Shown piece after piece: positions 1-10,877 of a stretch of DNA of 64,000 nucleotides. The stretch is from Orobanche coerulescens. Its lineage: Eukaryota; Streptophyta; Magnoliopsida; Lamiales; Orobanchaceae. A model generated the notes under the pieces. That model searched no databases, was not told the DNA's origin, and saw only the letters and a program-made list of their open reading frames with translations. A program made the translations under genes and the position numbers. Each line of letters starts with the position of its first letter. Position 1 is the first letter of the stretch. The stretch covers positions 10,217,501 through 10,281,500 of the forward strand of contig CM065819.1 of the NCBI GenBank assembly GCA_033398695.1. The letters run 5' to 3'.

Positions 1-143
1 ATTTATCATTATTTTGTATCATTTTGGAGAGTGAAATTGTTTAAATGAACTTTTAATGCCTTAGTTTTGTATGTTTGTCAGGAAATTGAAGTCCGGAAGA
101 TAAAACGAGGCAAAACGGGCGAAAACGGCAAATTTTGGCTATG

Positions 144-314
144 AGCCGCGGCACATGGAAGCAGGGCCGCGGCACAGGAAGACAACAAGCGAGCACAGAG
201 TAAATCAGACTGCAGGCCGCGGCACGAGTGAGCCACGACACAGATGAATTAAATGGCGCCCAGGCTTCCAGCTGAAGACAGTGTGCCGCGGCACAGATTT
301 AGTGAGCCGCGGCA
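144..314. repeat. Cluster of GCCGCGGCAC palindromic motifs
   Basis: Exact GCCGCGGCAC occurs at 144, 165, 215, 284 and 305, with a decayed copy near 231. The fuller form GTGCCGCGGCAC at 282-293 is a perfect 12-base palindrome. The cluster ends about 100 bases upstream of the TATA box at 411. The same motif recurs in the LTRs starting at 55956 and 62395. Confidence 0.9.
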
Positions 315-410
315 CACTAGGCGGTTTTTGTATGCTCCGCGCAGATTTGGGCCGTTTCGAATCCAGTTCTCGACCTACTCACACGGACGCGATTTGGAGG
401 ATGTGCAAAG

Positions 411-420
411 CTATAAATAA
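411..420 (+). promoter_or_regulatory. TATA box of the LTR
   Basis: ctataaataa lies in the middle of the LTR, downstream of the palindrome cluster and upstream of a purine-rich leader, where an LTR polymerase II promoter is expected. It is a sequence match only. Confidence 0.6.
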
Positions 421-1298
421 GGGTTTAAGACCCCAATTAATCATCTTGGAATCTTTTGATCTTGGGAATAAAAGAAGCTTGGAGACAGCAGAAGAGGAGA
501 GAAGCAGAAGACTTCAAAGAGCAGAGGGCGGAAGCCGAAGAACGGAGGAATTCGAGCTTCATCTGCGTTTAATTTTAATGCTTTCATTCATTTATTCTGT
601 ATTTTCATTTATTAGCATGTCAGGCTAAAACCCTAATCTAGGATTTTGATGAAACCTACGGTTTGACGGATTTGCTTGAGATTATCTAATTAATTACCTT
701 TTTGTTGAGTTTTCCCAATCGTGTTTAATGCTTTCAATTATCTAGCCAATAGTTGTATTGATTTAATCATTCAATTCGAATCGGGAGAGGAGAATTGGTG
801 AGGAACTATTGGTTAGGACCGTTTTATTCTGTGAGATAGGAATATACTCATAGGAACTACGTGGCCTTTTGGAGATTTTATGCTTTTTGCCTATTGACGA
901 ATTAATTCACCTAGGAATAGAGTGCGTTATTCGCCTTTAGAAAAATCTAGTGACCTCGGGAGAGGCGGTAGAATATATTAGCAATCTCCGCCTTCAATAA
1001 ATTGGGAAAATTATTACTTCAGATAATCGAGAGTAAATTCGGATAAACCGAGGTGGATTCAGAATCCTAGACTTATTCATCATTTGATTCCCTTTCTTCA
1101 AGCTATCGTTTTTTACTATTTAGTCTTTTAATAATTCTCTTAGTAATTAATTGCAAAACCCAAATTCGATTGTTCGAATAAAACTAGAATACACAAAATC
1201 GGTAGTTAGTGATTCAGTCCTCGTGGGAACGATACTCACTCATCACTTTATTACTTGTAAACGATAACGTGCACTTGCGTGTAAGAAATATCGCAACA

Positions 1299-2129
1299 TT
1301 CCCATTCCAAGATTGCTTCGACTTTCTTTGGGTCCACCTGAACTCCGTCAGCTGATATCACATGCCCAAGGAAGGTTACTTCCTTAAGCCAGAACTCGCA
1401 TTTAGAAAGTTTCGCATAAAGCTGTTCATTCCTCAAAGTACTCAAAACGATACGCAAATGCTCTGCATGCTCTTATGGGTCCTTCGAATAGATCAAGATG
1501 GCATCGATGAAAACGACCACGAATTTATCCAAGTATTCTAGGAATAGCCGATTCATCAATTGCATAAACACTACAAGAGCGTTAGTATGTCCGAATGGCA
1601 TCACCAAAAATTCATAGTGCCCGTACCGGGATCTGAAAGCAGATTTCGGTATATCCGATTCCTTAATTCTCAACTGATGGTATCCTGATATCAAGTCAAT
1701 CTTCTAGAATACGATTGCCCCCTGTAGTTGATCAATTAAGTCATTGATCTGAGGTAATGGGTACTTGTTCTTGATCGTCACCTTGTTTTGCTCCCTGTAA
1801 ACAATACACAATCAGAGGGATCCATCTTTCTTCCGGACGAAGAGAACGGGTGCTCCCTAAGGAGAAACGCTAGGTTGAATGTAACCCTTCTATAATAATT
1901 CCTCAAGCTGCTTCTTTAGTTCATACATCTCAGTTGGCGCCATACGGTATGGTGCTCTGGAAATAGGGGCGGCTCCAGGCTCTAATTCGATGTTGAACTC
2001 TACTTCCCTCTGCGGAGGTAACCCAGGTAGTTCGTCAGGGAATACGTCTAAGAACTTGTTCACAACTGGAATAGATGAGATTTCTACTCCTTCTTTCTTC
2101 ATGGCGTAAGACCACAATCCATGACAACC
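1299..2129 (-). pseudogene. Gypsy reverse transcriptase remnant
   Basis: Translation gives the RT N-terminal region ([27 protein letters not shown]), then [26 protein letters not shown] in part, the palm segment [11 protein letters not shown] and [20 protein letters not shown]. The catalytic motif normally ends in two aspartates (FIDD here); the second is alanine, so the enzyme would be dead. Stops break the frame near 1472, 1695 and 1889. The frame continues from the protease ORF to the right through an amber codon at the 2129/2130 border. The gene stops at about the fingers/palm end where the LTR at 1298 begins. Confidence 0.85.
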
Positions 2130-3299
2130 CTATTTCAGTAATTTCATTGCTTTCATGGCTTTGATCAATTTTCCTAAGCTTGCCGGTCTCCATCCTTTGA
2201 ATAAATGCTCAGATCCGTCATCCGAAATGATAGAAATGACTCTCTTTCGGTAATTTAGAATAGCCCTATAATGATTGATCCCATCGTCTCCGAAAATTAG
2301 ATCGTCTCCATGGATGTATACCACAATAAGGTTTGATGGCCAATCTCTCCCTCCTATAGACACTGGAAAATCTCTAGTTTCTAGGGTTCCCACAATTCTC
2401 TCTCCGCTCGGTAATCCCACAACATAAGGCTCACAATCATGTAAACATGAGATTTTCAAATGATTAACACAGTTTAATGATATGAAAGAATGCGTAGCTC
2501 CTGAATCGAATAAGACACTAACTAGTTGCAAAAGGATCTGAATCGTACCTGATGCTATAGCAGTGTTCTGATCGTCTGACTTCCTCATCTCGTACAGGCA
2601 CGGAGGAATGGACCCAGCACTGGACGCCTCTCTGTTCCCAACATTCTGCTGCTGAAAACCACTTTGCTGTGTCTGGTTCACACTTGTCTCTTTCGGAACT
2701 GGTGCTGGAGTGTGAGTACCAAATGATCTAGTCACATTTCTGCAAAAATTCGCACGGTTCCCTTCTTGCCCACATTCAAAACAAGTTACAGAAGGAGCGG
2801 AACAATCACGCCGAACATGCCCTGCTCGACCACAGTTATAACACTTCTTCGATGCGTCCGAAACTGTTGATGTTGTCCGGAACTTCTTTCTGCCTCGGGA
2901 AGGATACAGAGGTTTCCTGGATGAATGAAATGAAGACTGGCCATTGTGGGGCCCACCACTCCTGTTCTCCGTGAAGTTGCCAGACACTTTTTGCTTCTTT
3001 GCCTCCGCCGATTTCTCCACCGCTGCCTCTTTCATGTCGTAGGCCAGTGCTTTATCCTGATACTGTCGCAAGGTAGCATATTCAAACTCGGACATATGTT
3101 GCTGAGTCTCGGGTTTGATCCGCATGTCGAAATGGAAAATATTTTCCGCCTCGGTTCTGACCAAGTGTCGCACACAAGTCAGTTGGTGATTAAAAGTCTT
3201 GATTATATCGGTCACAGATGCTTCCGAACTCTGTGGGGAGAAAAACTCTCGGACTCTAGCCTCTCTAACGGGACGAGGACAATATTGTGCTTCCATCAT
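2130..3299 (-). pseudogene. Gypsy gag C-terminal half plus aspartic protease
   Basis: This is an uninterrupted 389-codon stretch. Residues 1-100 are the gag C-terminal region (LRQYQDKALAYDMKEAA). Two zinc knuckles follow near residues 150-190 (CYNCGRAGHVRRDC, CFECGQEGNRANFC), and the retropepsin active site [12 protein letters not shown] lies near residue 265. The protease C-terminal part reads GDDGINHYRAI where the family normally has a D-W-L/M motif, so it is altered. The frame ends at a TAG just before the conserved GC-G-Y/L-W linker to RT. The first methionine is internal to gag; the true N-terminus lies to the right. Confidence 0.85.
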
Positions 3300-3730
3300 T
3301 AATGATCCACAAGGTCGAACAACTTCCCACCAGTCAAAAGCCTCCCCAGTCAGAAAATACTGGGCAATAGGAACCTTTCAGTGATCGGGACAGTTGATCC
3401 CTGCAAATATCTTTTCCAACTCATTCAGCCAGTGATCCCAAGTAGGCATCTCGGCTGAACCGTCAAATTTTGGTGGGTGTAATTTGACCACCTCCGTAAG
3501 CCACTTGTCTCCCCGATTATCCTCGTTGCGCTGCTGGCCCATCGCGGTCTGCATGCAGTCAACCACCTGAGCGAACTAGGTCATCTGAGCGACAGCCTAC
3601 TGAAGCACCCCCGACATATTAGGATTTGTGTTATCATTTGCTGATCCTTGTTGTCCTCTAGAATGAGAGTCGGTTCGACTAGCCAATAATTCTGGAGTAG
3701 TCGCTGAATCCTCCTGTCTCGCATTACCAC
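3300..3730 (-). pseudogene. Gypsy gag N-terminal region, broken
   Basis: Minus-strand frames give KLHPPKFDGSAEMPTWDHWL, LNELEKIFAGINCPDH and KVPIAQYFL-GEA-DWWE, the conserved gag segment of this chromovirus group, with stops between. The far N-terminus reads through a glutamine/serine-rich stretch to about 3725. The usual RGRGRG start is missing, so the gene is cut at its 5' end where copia sequence begins. Confidence 0.8.
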
Positions 3731-3731
3731 G

Positions 3732-4874
3732 TCACTGTGTCAATGATGAGAGGATTTTGTGCCTCTGTTCCTCTTCTATTTCGAGATTCGGTATCCTTTC
3801 TACCCAATGGCCTCCCCCTCTTTCGAGCAGGGATAAGACAGCCGAAGCAGCCGTCCCACCACTAAGGTTAACGCCGGGGGCATCATTCTTTTGGGCGGCA
3901 GAACCTTGCCCTATAATTGGGACTTCTAACCTTGCAGGAACATTTGCAACGGGAATGGTAGATCTTGTCACTTTCGCAGTATCAGTAAAGGTGTCGGGCA
4001 TCAAGTCCGCAACTTTCTGAAGACTGAGAATACATTGCACTTCTAGCTCGGATTGAGCTGTGCGGCGATCTTGATGAGGCAAGGAGGGAGCACACCAGAC
4101 AATTTCCTGGCGTTCAATTAGAATCGTTCGATTCCTCTCTCCCCCTAACGATAGGAAGTTTGTCTCATCAAAGTGACAATCTGCAAATCTTGCAGTAAAT
4201 AAATCTCCTGTCAAAGGTTCTAAATAGCAGACAATTTTAGGCGATTCATAGCCAACGTATATACCTAATCGTCTTTGCGGACCCATTTTAGTACGCTGTG
4301 GAGGTGTAATTGGCACATAGACTGCATAACCAAAAATGTGTAAGTGTGAAATATCAGGCTCATATCCAGTTACCAACTGGTACGCACTAAACGGTTGATT
4401 GGCAGTGGGTCGAAAGCGAATAAGTATTGCCGCATGCAAAATTGCATAACCCCAGGCAGAAATCGGCAAGTTGGTGCGCAATACCAATGCTCGGGCGATA
4501 AGCTGTAACTTCTTAATCATAGCCTCAGCAAGGCCATTATGCGAATGAATATGGGGGATGGGATGTTCAACTTCAATCCCAATCGACATGCAATAGTCGT
4601 CAAAAGACTTTGACGTAAACTCACCAGCATTGACCAATCTTAATGACGAGATTGGAAAGTCAGGGTGGTTAGCCCGTAACTTGATGATTTGTGCTAGGAG
4701 TTTAGCAAATGCAGCATTTCTTGAGGATAGCAGAGCGACGTGTGACCATCGCGTTGATGCATCAACCAGAACCACAAAGTATCTGAATGGTCCACACTCT
4801 GGTTGAATAGGTCCACAAATGTCCCCTTGAAATTCTTTGTAAGAAGCGAATGTTTTGTGTTGAGTCTTTAGCAA
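3732..4874 (-). pseudogene. Copia integrase core and C-terminal region
   Basis: The 380-codon frame starts inside the integrase core. It shows the first catalytic aspartate (DICGPIQP), then VDASTRWSHVALLSSRNAAF, and HSHNGLAEAMIKKLQLIARA with the catalytic glutamate. The second aspartate is lost: LRLVNAGEFTS has valine where copia integrases carry D before NAGEF. ILIRFRPTANQPFSAYQLV and GIYVGYESPKIVCYLEPLTGD follow and are typical of this family. The last 30 residues are out of frame with the normal R-G-R-P-x-G linker, so a frameshift precedes the truncation at 3731. RT should follow to the left and does not. Confidence 0.9.
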
Positions 4875-5140
4875 AGGACGGAGAAGGTATCAACTTTGCT
4901 AGTGAAGAGGCTTTGCAAAACGATTTATGGGCATTAGAAATTGCCACGGCAGCCTCGGGATTTACGAAAGATGCACTGTCAACCCTATCAGGGCGTGCGA
5001 TCTTTAATCCCGATGATATGGTATCAAGCTCACTCAGATCAATGCCGATATCGAGTGGTGCTTCCAATCGTTTTCTGGACTTGAAAAAGGGATGATAATG
5101 TGAGTTTTTCAAAATGCGAACCATCATGTCGCGTCCAGGG
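4875..5140 (-). pseudogene. Copia GAG-pre-integrase end and integrase zinc region
   Basis: Minus-strand codons from 5140 give GRDMMVRILKNSHYHPFFKS, the half of the GAG-pre-integrase motif downstream of LWHDRLGHP. The following 80 codons align poorly with a normal integrase zinc-binding region and lead into the core at 4874 in another frame. The piece is separated from its other half at 16063 by the gypsy insertion D. Confidence 0.75.
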
Positions 5141-5705
5141 TGTAACACCCCCGATATATTCAGGAATATTATAGCGCCGTAAATCCTTTACATAAGGATT
5201 TACAAGGCTGAAGAAATGAAAAGACAATAACAGATACCATCGTATGAAAGTAACTGAAATAAAATACAAACAGTTCTGACCAATACTGAAAATACAGATG
5301 TCCAAAGAAAGAGTATTAATACATCACCAAAACCGAATCATAACAAACGACGACGTACTCGAGTACTTATTAAAATGGTACAAATAACAGACAAATAAAC
5401 CCGGCCAGAACATCACGCTGCACCTTCGTTGTCATGCATCTCCAATGGTTGTTTCCCTGCTCTCCTGGATCCTGAACATAAACAAATATTCACCCCCGAA
5501 GGGGTTAGCACAACGATGCTAGTACAAGTACCACAACATATTATTCAACATCTCATGAAGAATAATAATAACATAAATGACAAATTACCAATGAGTCTTC
5601 TCCTGCGAGAAACTCAATAATAACATACACACATGATAATCACAATTCTGAATAATACAGGGTTCAAATACATATGAAATACTCAATAATAAATCCGGAT
5701 ATTAC
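5141..5705 (-). repeat. 3' LTR of element D
   Basis: Runs from tgtaacaccccc to ggatattaca on the plus strand; read in element direction this is TGTAATATCC...GGGGGTGTTACA. The last bases before gag-side sequence are followed by tactctcctac, the complement of a degenerate polypurine tract. A ccccgaagggg hairpin lies at about 5493-5504. Confidence 0.95.
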
Positions 5706-5726
5706 ATACTCTCCTACTAAAAAGTA
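5706..5726 (-). other. Polypurine tract of element D (weak)
   Basis: The complement reads ctttttagtaggagagta directly before the 3' LTR. It is purine-rich but interrupted compared with the strong tract of element M at 47940. Confidence 0.5.
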
Positions 5727-5741
5727 GTTTCGTCCCGAAAC

Positions 5742-6022
5742 TCAAGACGAAAATAACTCTGGATATCTGGACCTCATGCTATCTTCCATTTCCCAAGTGG
5801 CTTCTTCCACTCCGTGACGTGACCACTGAACCTTGATTAAAGCGATTGATTTGTTCCTCAACGGCTTAACTTGACTCTTGAGTATCCTGATCGGTCTCTC
5901 TTCAAACGTGCCATCCTGAGCTACTTCGATCTCGCCGAAATTAATGACATGACTAGGATCTGGTATATACTTCCGTAACTGGGATACGTGGAACACATTA
6001 TGAACATGGCTCAATGTCGGCG
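5742..6022 (-). pseudogene. Integrase C-terminus and chromodomain of element D (distal part)
   Basis: Translation gives LSHVHNVFHVSQLRKYIPDP, the conserved end of the gypsy integrase. A chromodomain-like module follows (RPIRILKSQVKPLRNKSIAL, IKVQWSRHGVEEATWE, YPELF), as in Tekay-clade chromoviruses, where it is thought to direct integration to particular chromatin. The frame ends normally after YPELFSS. Its upstream half lies at 10878-11012; removing element E and one copy of cggcg restores the ELAYRLALPP-TLSHVHNVFHV junction. Confidence 0.9.
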
Positions 6023-7418
6023 TGTCACAGGGCGCTTTCCATATTATTCGGAGTACCCGGGATTTCCCCGTACTTACAAAGTATTATGTTGGATAGTTGC
6101 CTTGCGACACGAATAAGGTTGGGGACGTGCGACAGTGGTCGGCGTCCGGAGTGTGTCCGTGCGCGAGTAGGACCTTGTGTCGTGGAGCAGAGGGCTTTAG
6201 GAGAAGAGTTTCGTGAAATGCTTGTAATGGGGAGTTCCTTGTAGTGTTGGGAAGGTCTCCACCAAGTTTCACAACAAGACGGTTCCGTTTGAGTAGCGAA
6301 CGATGCGAAGGATCGAGATGCTGCAGTGCAGTGGCATTGTAGTAGTTTCAGAATATTGCAGAGGCAATTCCTCACTCCTCGAGTATCGGATGGGGCTGAA
6401 ACTTTGAGGACTTATAGATAATGTCGAAAGATACTCTACGGTTCAAGCGGATAAGGATTTGGAGTTCGTATGAGGGAGTTACACCCGATGTGGTTCCTCG
6501 GCCAATCAATGTCTAGTGCAATTACAAGGGAATATTTGTCTAAGCCTATTATAGGGGGGACAGTCCTTAGATGGGCAATGGTGGGCAAGTGGCCAGTCTT
6601 CCTCGTGCTGTCGAGCACCAAGCGTGCAATCTTCCTAGAGGTAGGGGGGCCTCTATGGAGCCAACTCTAAGCATTCGAAGTGTGCGAAGAGTTCCCGAGC
6701 GAGTTGGAAATCGTTAGGGCGGCGTAGGACCTTTGGGGTCTGCGTTGGGCTTAAGGTTGGCATGGAGGCTCAAGTGTGACCGGAGGGATGCCGTCGGCCA
6801 TATAACACTTCTTCTATGTCGATTGGGCAATCGAGGCACTCACTTAAATCATACGCCTCGTGAGCTTACTCGTAAGCATTAGCTATCGGTTCCGGCTATG
6901 CTGCGGGGGATCGTTGGCTTGTACATGTGGTTGCGAGACAACACCACATTGCGGATTAAAGGTAATATGTCGGTATGCGAAGTAGTCCCAAACATCATGA
7001 GGGGCAAATATCTATTGATGGCATGAATCTAAGCCAAGATCTAAAAGGTTGTCCGTCTCGGGTGAGGTACTCTCAAGGGCGCCAAGGTACTGCACCTAGG
7101 AAGTCCCGAGTGAGTGTCAAGCACGAGGAATTGCACTTCGGGCATGCGAGTGACCCTTAGTGCCGAGTGCCATTTTGGGTTAAGCTTGAAGGGTATGAGA
7201 TACCGGCCCTTAGTCGATCAGAGGCAAAGGACAGGCGGGTGCCTAGAGTTTTACGCAGCACAATAGACCAGTGCATGATATCTCTAATGTTGGTAGTATA
7301 TGAAATCTCGTAGATGGTAGCCGGACGGAGACTCGAAAGTCTCCTAGGCGCACGGGTGATTCGTGATCCGCTGCACGAATACGACGGCCTGAACCTCAGT
7401 GAGCCGCACCCCGTGACA
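6023..7418 (+). repeat. 5' LTR of element E
   Basis: 1396 bases, TGTCACAGGGCG to CCCCGTGACA, nearly identical to 9484-10877 apart from scattered substitutions. ORFs of 60-116 codons occur on both strands in both copies. They are shared because the LTRs are copies of each other and show no domain. Confidence 0.95.
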
Positions 7419-7419
7419 A

Positions 7420-7434
7420 GTGGTATCGGAGACT
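7420..7434 (+). other. Primer binding site of element E
   Basis: gtggtatcggagac starts two bases after the LTR and matches the TGGTATCAGAGC primer site for initiator tRNA-Met with one central mismatch. Its spacing sets the element's plus orientation. Confidence 0.8.
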
Positions 7435-9470
7435 GGAATGTCGCATCCAGGTTTCAGTTGAGCTTTGTTGAATATCTTGATTCCCCTTGAGAACCGGATA
7501 CCAAAATTGTGCCGAATTTTTTTTATTAGCCATTATAGTGGCATTTCAGCGAAGGGCTTGCAGTGCGTTCTTACGTATTGTGGCAGAGTTGAGAAATTAG
7601 TTGGCAGTGGGACTTGAGCGAATGGTAGTACCTCGAGTTGGCTTTGCAATTGGGCGAATGGTAGTACCCTGGTTGTTTGGTTTCTGTTAGTGATGTTCGA
7701 AAGCTTTGTTCGGTGCGAGTTGTTGGCATTAGTGATTTCGGCGAATGGTAGTACCTGGGTTACGACGTGTTTAATGACTATTTATTCTCTGCAAGTACGG
7801 TTGGCATTTGGTGGATGTGAGGTGAACATCCTCATCGGTAAATTGCGGACGCGCGAGTAACGGTGTTGGTGCAATCCAATCTGAATCGGTGTTAACCTTT
7901 TTGTGGGCTTATTAGACATCTTGATCTCCTAGAAGGAGACATGCCGGTGAGCCGGGTGGTGTGCAGTGGCCATGTCTGCCAAGTTGCAGCCATGTTTGCA
8001 TAGCGCCGCAGATTGAGAGGTGATTTGGGTTTGAGACCCATTTGGGCGAGAACTTCAGTGCAGGAAACCGCCACAGCACGTTCAGGTGCAAAGCTTGGGC
8101 TTAATCTTAGTGCGCACAAGCGCTACAGCACTTGAGGTGCATTGGTTACTAAGAGTTTGAATTGTTATGCGCAAAGCGCTTTCGCACATGAGGTGCAATC
8201 GTAACACAGCCACCACGGAAGTTGCAAGAGTGGAGTGTTCAGTCTTCCTGGTTCGAGTCAGACAGATATGAGAATGGGCATGCTCCAAGTGTGGTGTTGC
8301 ATGTCCCATCCGTCTATGAGGGACAAGAGATTTGGGTTTGGCCTCCAACATGGGTGGGGGAGGGCCAGACTCTCGAGAGGAAGTGCGTCACTTAAGAGCA
8401 CAGAATGGGCTGATTCGAGAATGATGTTCCTTAAGGGGATTCCAAAGCCTAGAGTATGGGCTCTGTGGTTGAGGGATTTTCTGAAAGGGACTGAGTTATA
8501 TGGAATTGGGCTCCTTGGTTACCGAGGAGGTGTGTCCATTCTGGACACACATGTGAGCGATTCTGAGATGGCTGTTCTTGGAAGTGATTTGGAAGCCAAT
8601 TAATGGGACCTATTGGTTGAAGAATTTCCGATGGGAGCAAGCCGGATTAGGTGTGCTCGTACAGAGTACACAATCGTGCGTTGAGCAATAAGGCCAGATA
8701 GCCAGGTTACGAGTTAGGCCAGATGGCCTGGGTTCGTGTCTTCGTCTGAGTCAGATGACCAGCGATACCAACCCTTGAGTTTTCATCACGCCAGGTCAGA
8801 TGGCCGGTGACGCGGTGTGCCGAGAGTTCGGCATCACCTTCGAGCGGGGGAGGGTGCATTGATCACGCGTACAGCCTTCAAGCTCCTCGCCGTAGAAGTA
8901 CGGTGGCCTGAGGGCCGAGAGTAGTGATCTGTGAGCAGCCGTGTAGGCCTCTTTCGACTTGTGCTAGAGGGCACTTGTCTTACAGATTTTCAGATTGGGT
9001 TTGGCTCGTCCTTGATAGAATTCGGAATCCATATTATGGGGTATGGTTAGTAAGGATTTTTGAGAGGGCAGCCGCGGTAGTATTTGAGCGGAGCGCAAGG
9101 CTCCTTTGGATGGGTTCTTGGTGTTAGTGAGCACTCTTAGAAGTATCATGTACTCAAGACGTTCAGGCAAATCGACCCGGTTTAATTCGGAGAACTTGTC
9201 GCTAGTCTCGGACTTGACAATGAGGGAGTAGCTTGATTTGAGCTAGAGTGGCAATCTAACACCATCGGTGAGTTTTTCGTTATATCAAGGCATGGAGAGA
9301 ATGATTCCTGCCAAGATATGAGTGGATGTGCGCCGAAGATAGGCAACATCCGGGAGGAGATGGAGGTAGAGTGTTGGGTTCGTTGCCCAAGTATTTTCAT
9401 GATGAGATGGGCAGCGCATGTACATAGAGCAGGTTGTGCGTGCATGCGTTGACGAGGACGTCAACGGATC
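7435..9470 (+). repeat. Internal non-coding region of element E with short degenerate repeats
   Basis: No retroviral protein motif is visible in six frames; the longest open stretch (8235-8603) has no recognisable domain. Three groups of short repeats occur. gcgaatggtagtacc appears three times between about 7618 and 7757. A cac-t-gaggtgca motif appears three times between about 8078 and 8202. A gtcagatggcc or gccagatggcc motif recurs between about 8690 and 8815. They may be structured packaging sequence; that is inference. Confidence 0.7.
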
Positions 9471-9483
9471 GAGAGGGGGAGGA
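9471..9483 (+). other. Polypurine tract of element E
   Basis: gagagggggagga ends directly at the 3' LTR start, a textbook position for priming of plus-strand DNA. It is intact. Confidence 0.88.
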
Positions 9484-10877
9484 TGTCACAGGGCGCTTTA
9501 CATATTATTCGGAGTACCCGGGATTGCCCCGGACTTACAAAGGATTATGTTGGATAGTTGCCTTGCGACACGAATAAGGTTGGGGACGTGCGACAGTGGT
9601 CGGCGTCCGGAGTGTGTCCGTGCGCGAGCAGGACCTTGTGTCGTGGAGAAGAGGGCTTTAGGAGAAGATTTTCGTGAAATACTTGTAATCAGGAGTTCCT
9701 TGGAGTGTTGGGAAGGTCTCCACCAAGTTTCACAACTACACGGTTCCGTTTGAGTAGCGAACGATGCGAAGGATCGAGATGCTGCGGTGCAGTGGCATTG
9801 TAGTATTTCAGAATATTGCAGAGGCAATTCCTCACTCCTCGAGTATCAGATGGGGCTGAAACTTTGAGTACTTATAGATAATATTGTAAGATACTTTACG
9901 GTTCAATCGGATAAGGATTTGGAGTTCGTATGAGGGAGTTACACCCGATGTGGTTCCTCGGCCAATCAATGTCTAGTGCAATTACAAGGGAATATTTGTC
10001 TAAGCCTATTATAGGGGGGACAGTCCTTAGATGGGCAATGGTGGGCAAGCGGCCAGTCTTCCTCGTGCTGTCGAGCACCAAGCGTGCAATCTTCCTAGAG
10101 GTAGGGGGCCTCTAGGGAGCCAACTCTAAGCATTCGAATTGTGCGAAGAGTTCCCGAGCGAGTTGGAAATCGTTAGGGCGGCGTAGGACCTTTGGGGTCT
10201 GCGTTGGGCTTAAGGTTGGCATGGAGGCTCTAGTGTGACCGGAGGGATGCCGTCGGCCATATAACACTTCCTCTATGTCGATTGGGCAATCGAGGCACTC
10301 ACTTAAATCATACGCCTCGTGAGCTTACTTGTAAGCATTAGCTATCGGTTCCGGCTATGCTGCGGGGGATCGTTGGCTTGTACATGTGGTTGCGAGACAA
10401 CACCACATTGCGGATTAAAGGTAATATGTCGGTATGCAAAGTAGTCCCAAACATCATGAGGGGCAAATATCTATTGATGGCATGAATCTAAGCCAAGATC
10501 TAAAAGGTTGTCCGTCTCGGGTGAGGTACTCTCAAGGGCGCCAAGGTACTGCACCTAGGAAGTCCCGAGTGAGTGTCGAGCACGAGGAATTGCACTTCGG
10601 GCATGCGAGTGACCCTTAGTGCCAAGTGCCATTGCGGGTTAAGCTTGAAGGGTATGAGATACCGGCCCTTAGTCGGTCAGAGGCAAAGGACAGGCGGGTG
10701 CCTAGCGTTTTACGCAGCACAATGGACCAGTGCATGATATCTCTAATATTGGTACTATATGAAATCTCGTAGATGCTAGCCGGACGGAGACTCGAAAGTC
10801 TCCTAGGCGCACGGGTGATTCGTGATCCACTGCACGAATACGACGGCCTGAACCTCAGTGAGCCGCACCCCGTGACA
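9484..10877 (+). repeat. 3' LTR of element E
   Basis: 1394 bases, direct copy of 6023-7418, ending CCCCGTGACA. Differences from the 5' LTR are scattered single bases (for example ttgcccc here against tttcccc at the left), which points to a moderately recent insertion. Confidence 0.95.

Larger units (their letters stand above)
1..1298 (+). repeat. 3' part of an Athila/Tat-like LTR (5' end outside window)
   Basis: The stretch has LTR anatomy. A U3-like part carries palindromic GCCGCGGCAC motifs, a TATA box lies at 411-420, and a purine-rich leader follows. The 3' end runs through a cgtgggaacgatactc segment to ...gcaaca at 1298. That 3' end resembles Athila/Tat LTRs as I know them. At 1299 it abuts reverse transcriptase sequence of a different gypsy element in mid-gene, which suggests insertion there, perhaps as a solo LTR. 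A target duplication cannot be tested because the other end is outside the window. The short ORFs inside show no domain. Confidence 0.65.
1299..3730 (-). mobile_element. Truncated Ty3/gypsy chromovirus fragment B (gag-PR-RT)
   Basis: Reading on the minus strand from 3730 to 1299 gives gag, two CCHC knuckles, aspartic protease and two thirds of reverse transcriptase. RNase H, integrase and both LTRs are missing. The left end is cut by the Athila/Tat-like LTR at 1298. The right end is cut near the gag start, where copia integrase sequence begins. Gag and protease most resemble element D at 5141-16062, so B and D are probably one family. Confidence 0.85.
6023..10877 (+). mobile_element. Non-autonomous LTR retrotransposon E, inserted in element D
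   Basis: Long direct LTRs (6023-7418 and 9484-10877) start TGTCACAGGG and end CCCCGTGACA. A tRNA-Met-type primer site follows the left LTR and a clean polypurine tract precedes the right LTR. The 5-base duplication cggcg lies at 6018-6022 and 10878-10882. The internal region of about 2.07 kb has no gag or pol motif in any frame. This matches the LARD type: mobilised by proteins from other elements. Orientation is plus, opposite to its host D. I do not recognise the family. Confidence 0.93.

Noticed and set aside
6025..6375. Conserved ORF seen twice (6025-6375 and 9498-9827, minus strand)
   Set aside because: It is duplicated only because it lies in both LTRs of element E; no domain, and several overlapping frames are equally open.
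8235..8603. 122-codon ORF in the interior of element E as a gene
   Set aside because: No gag or other motif; composition matches the surrounding non-coding repeat region.
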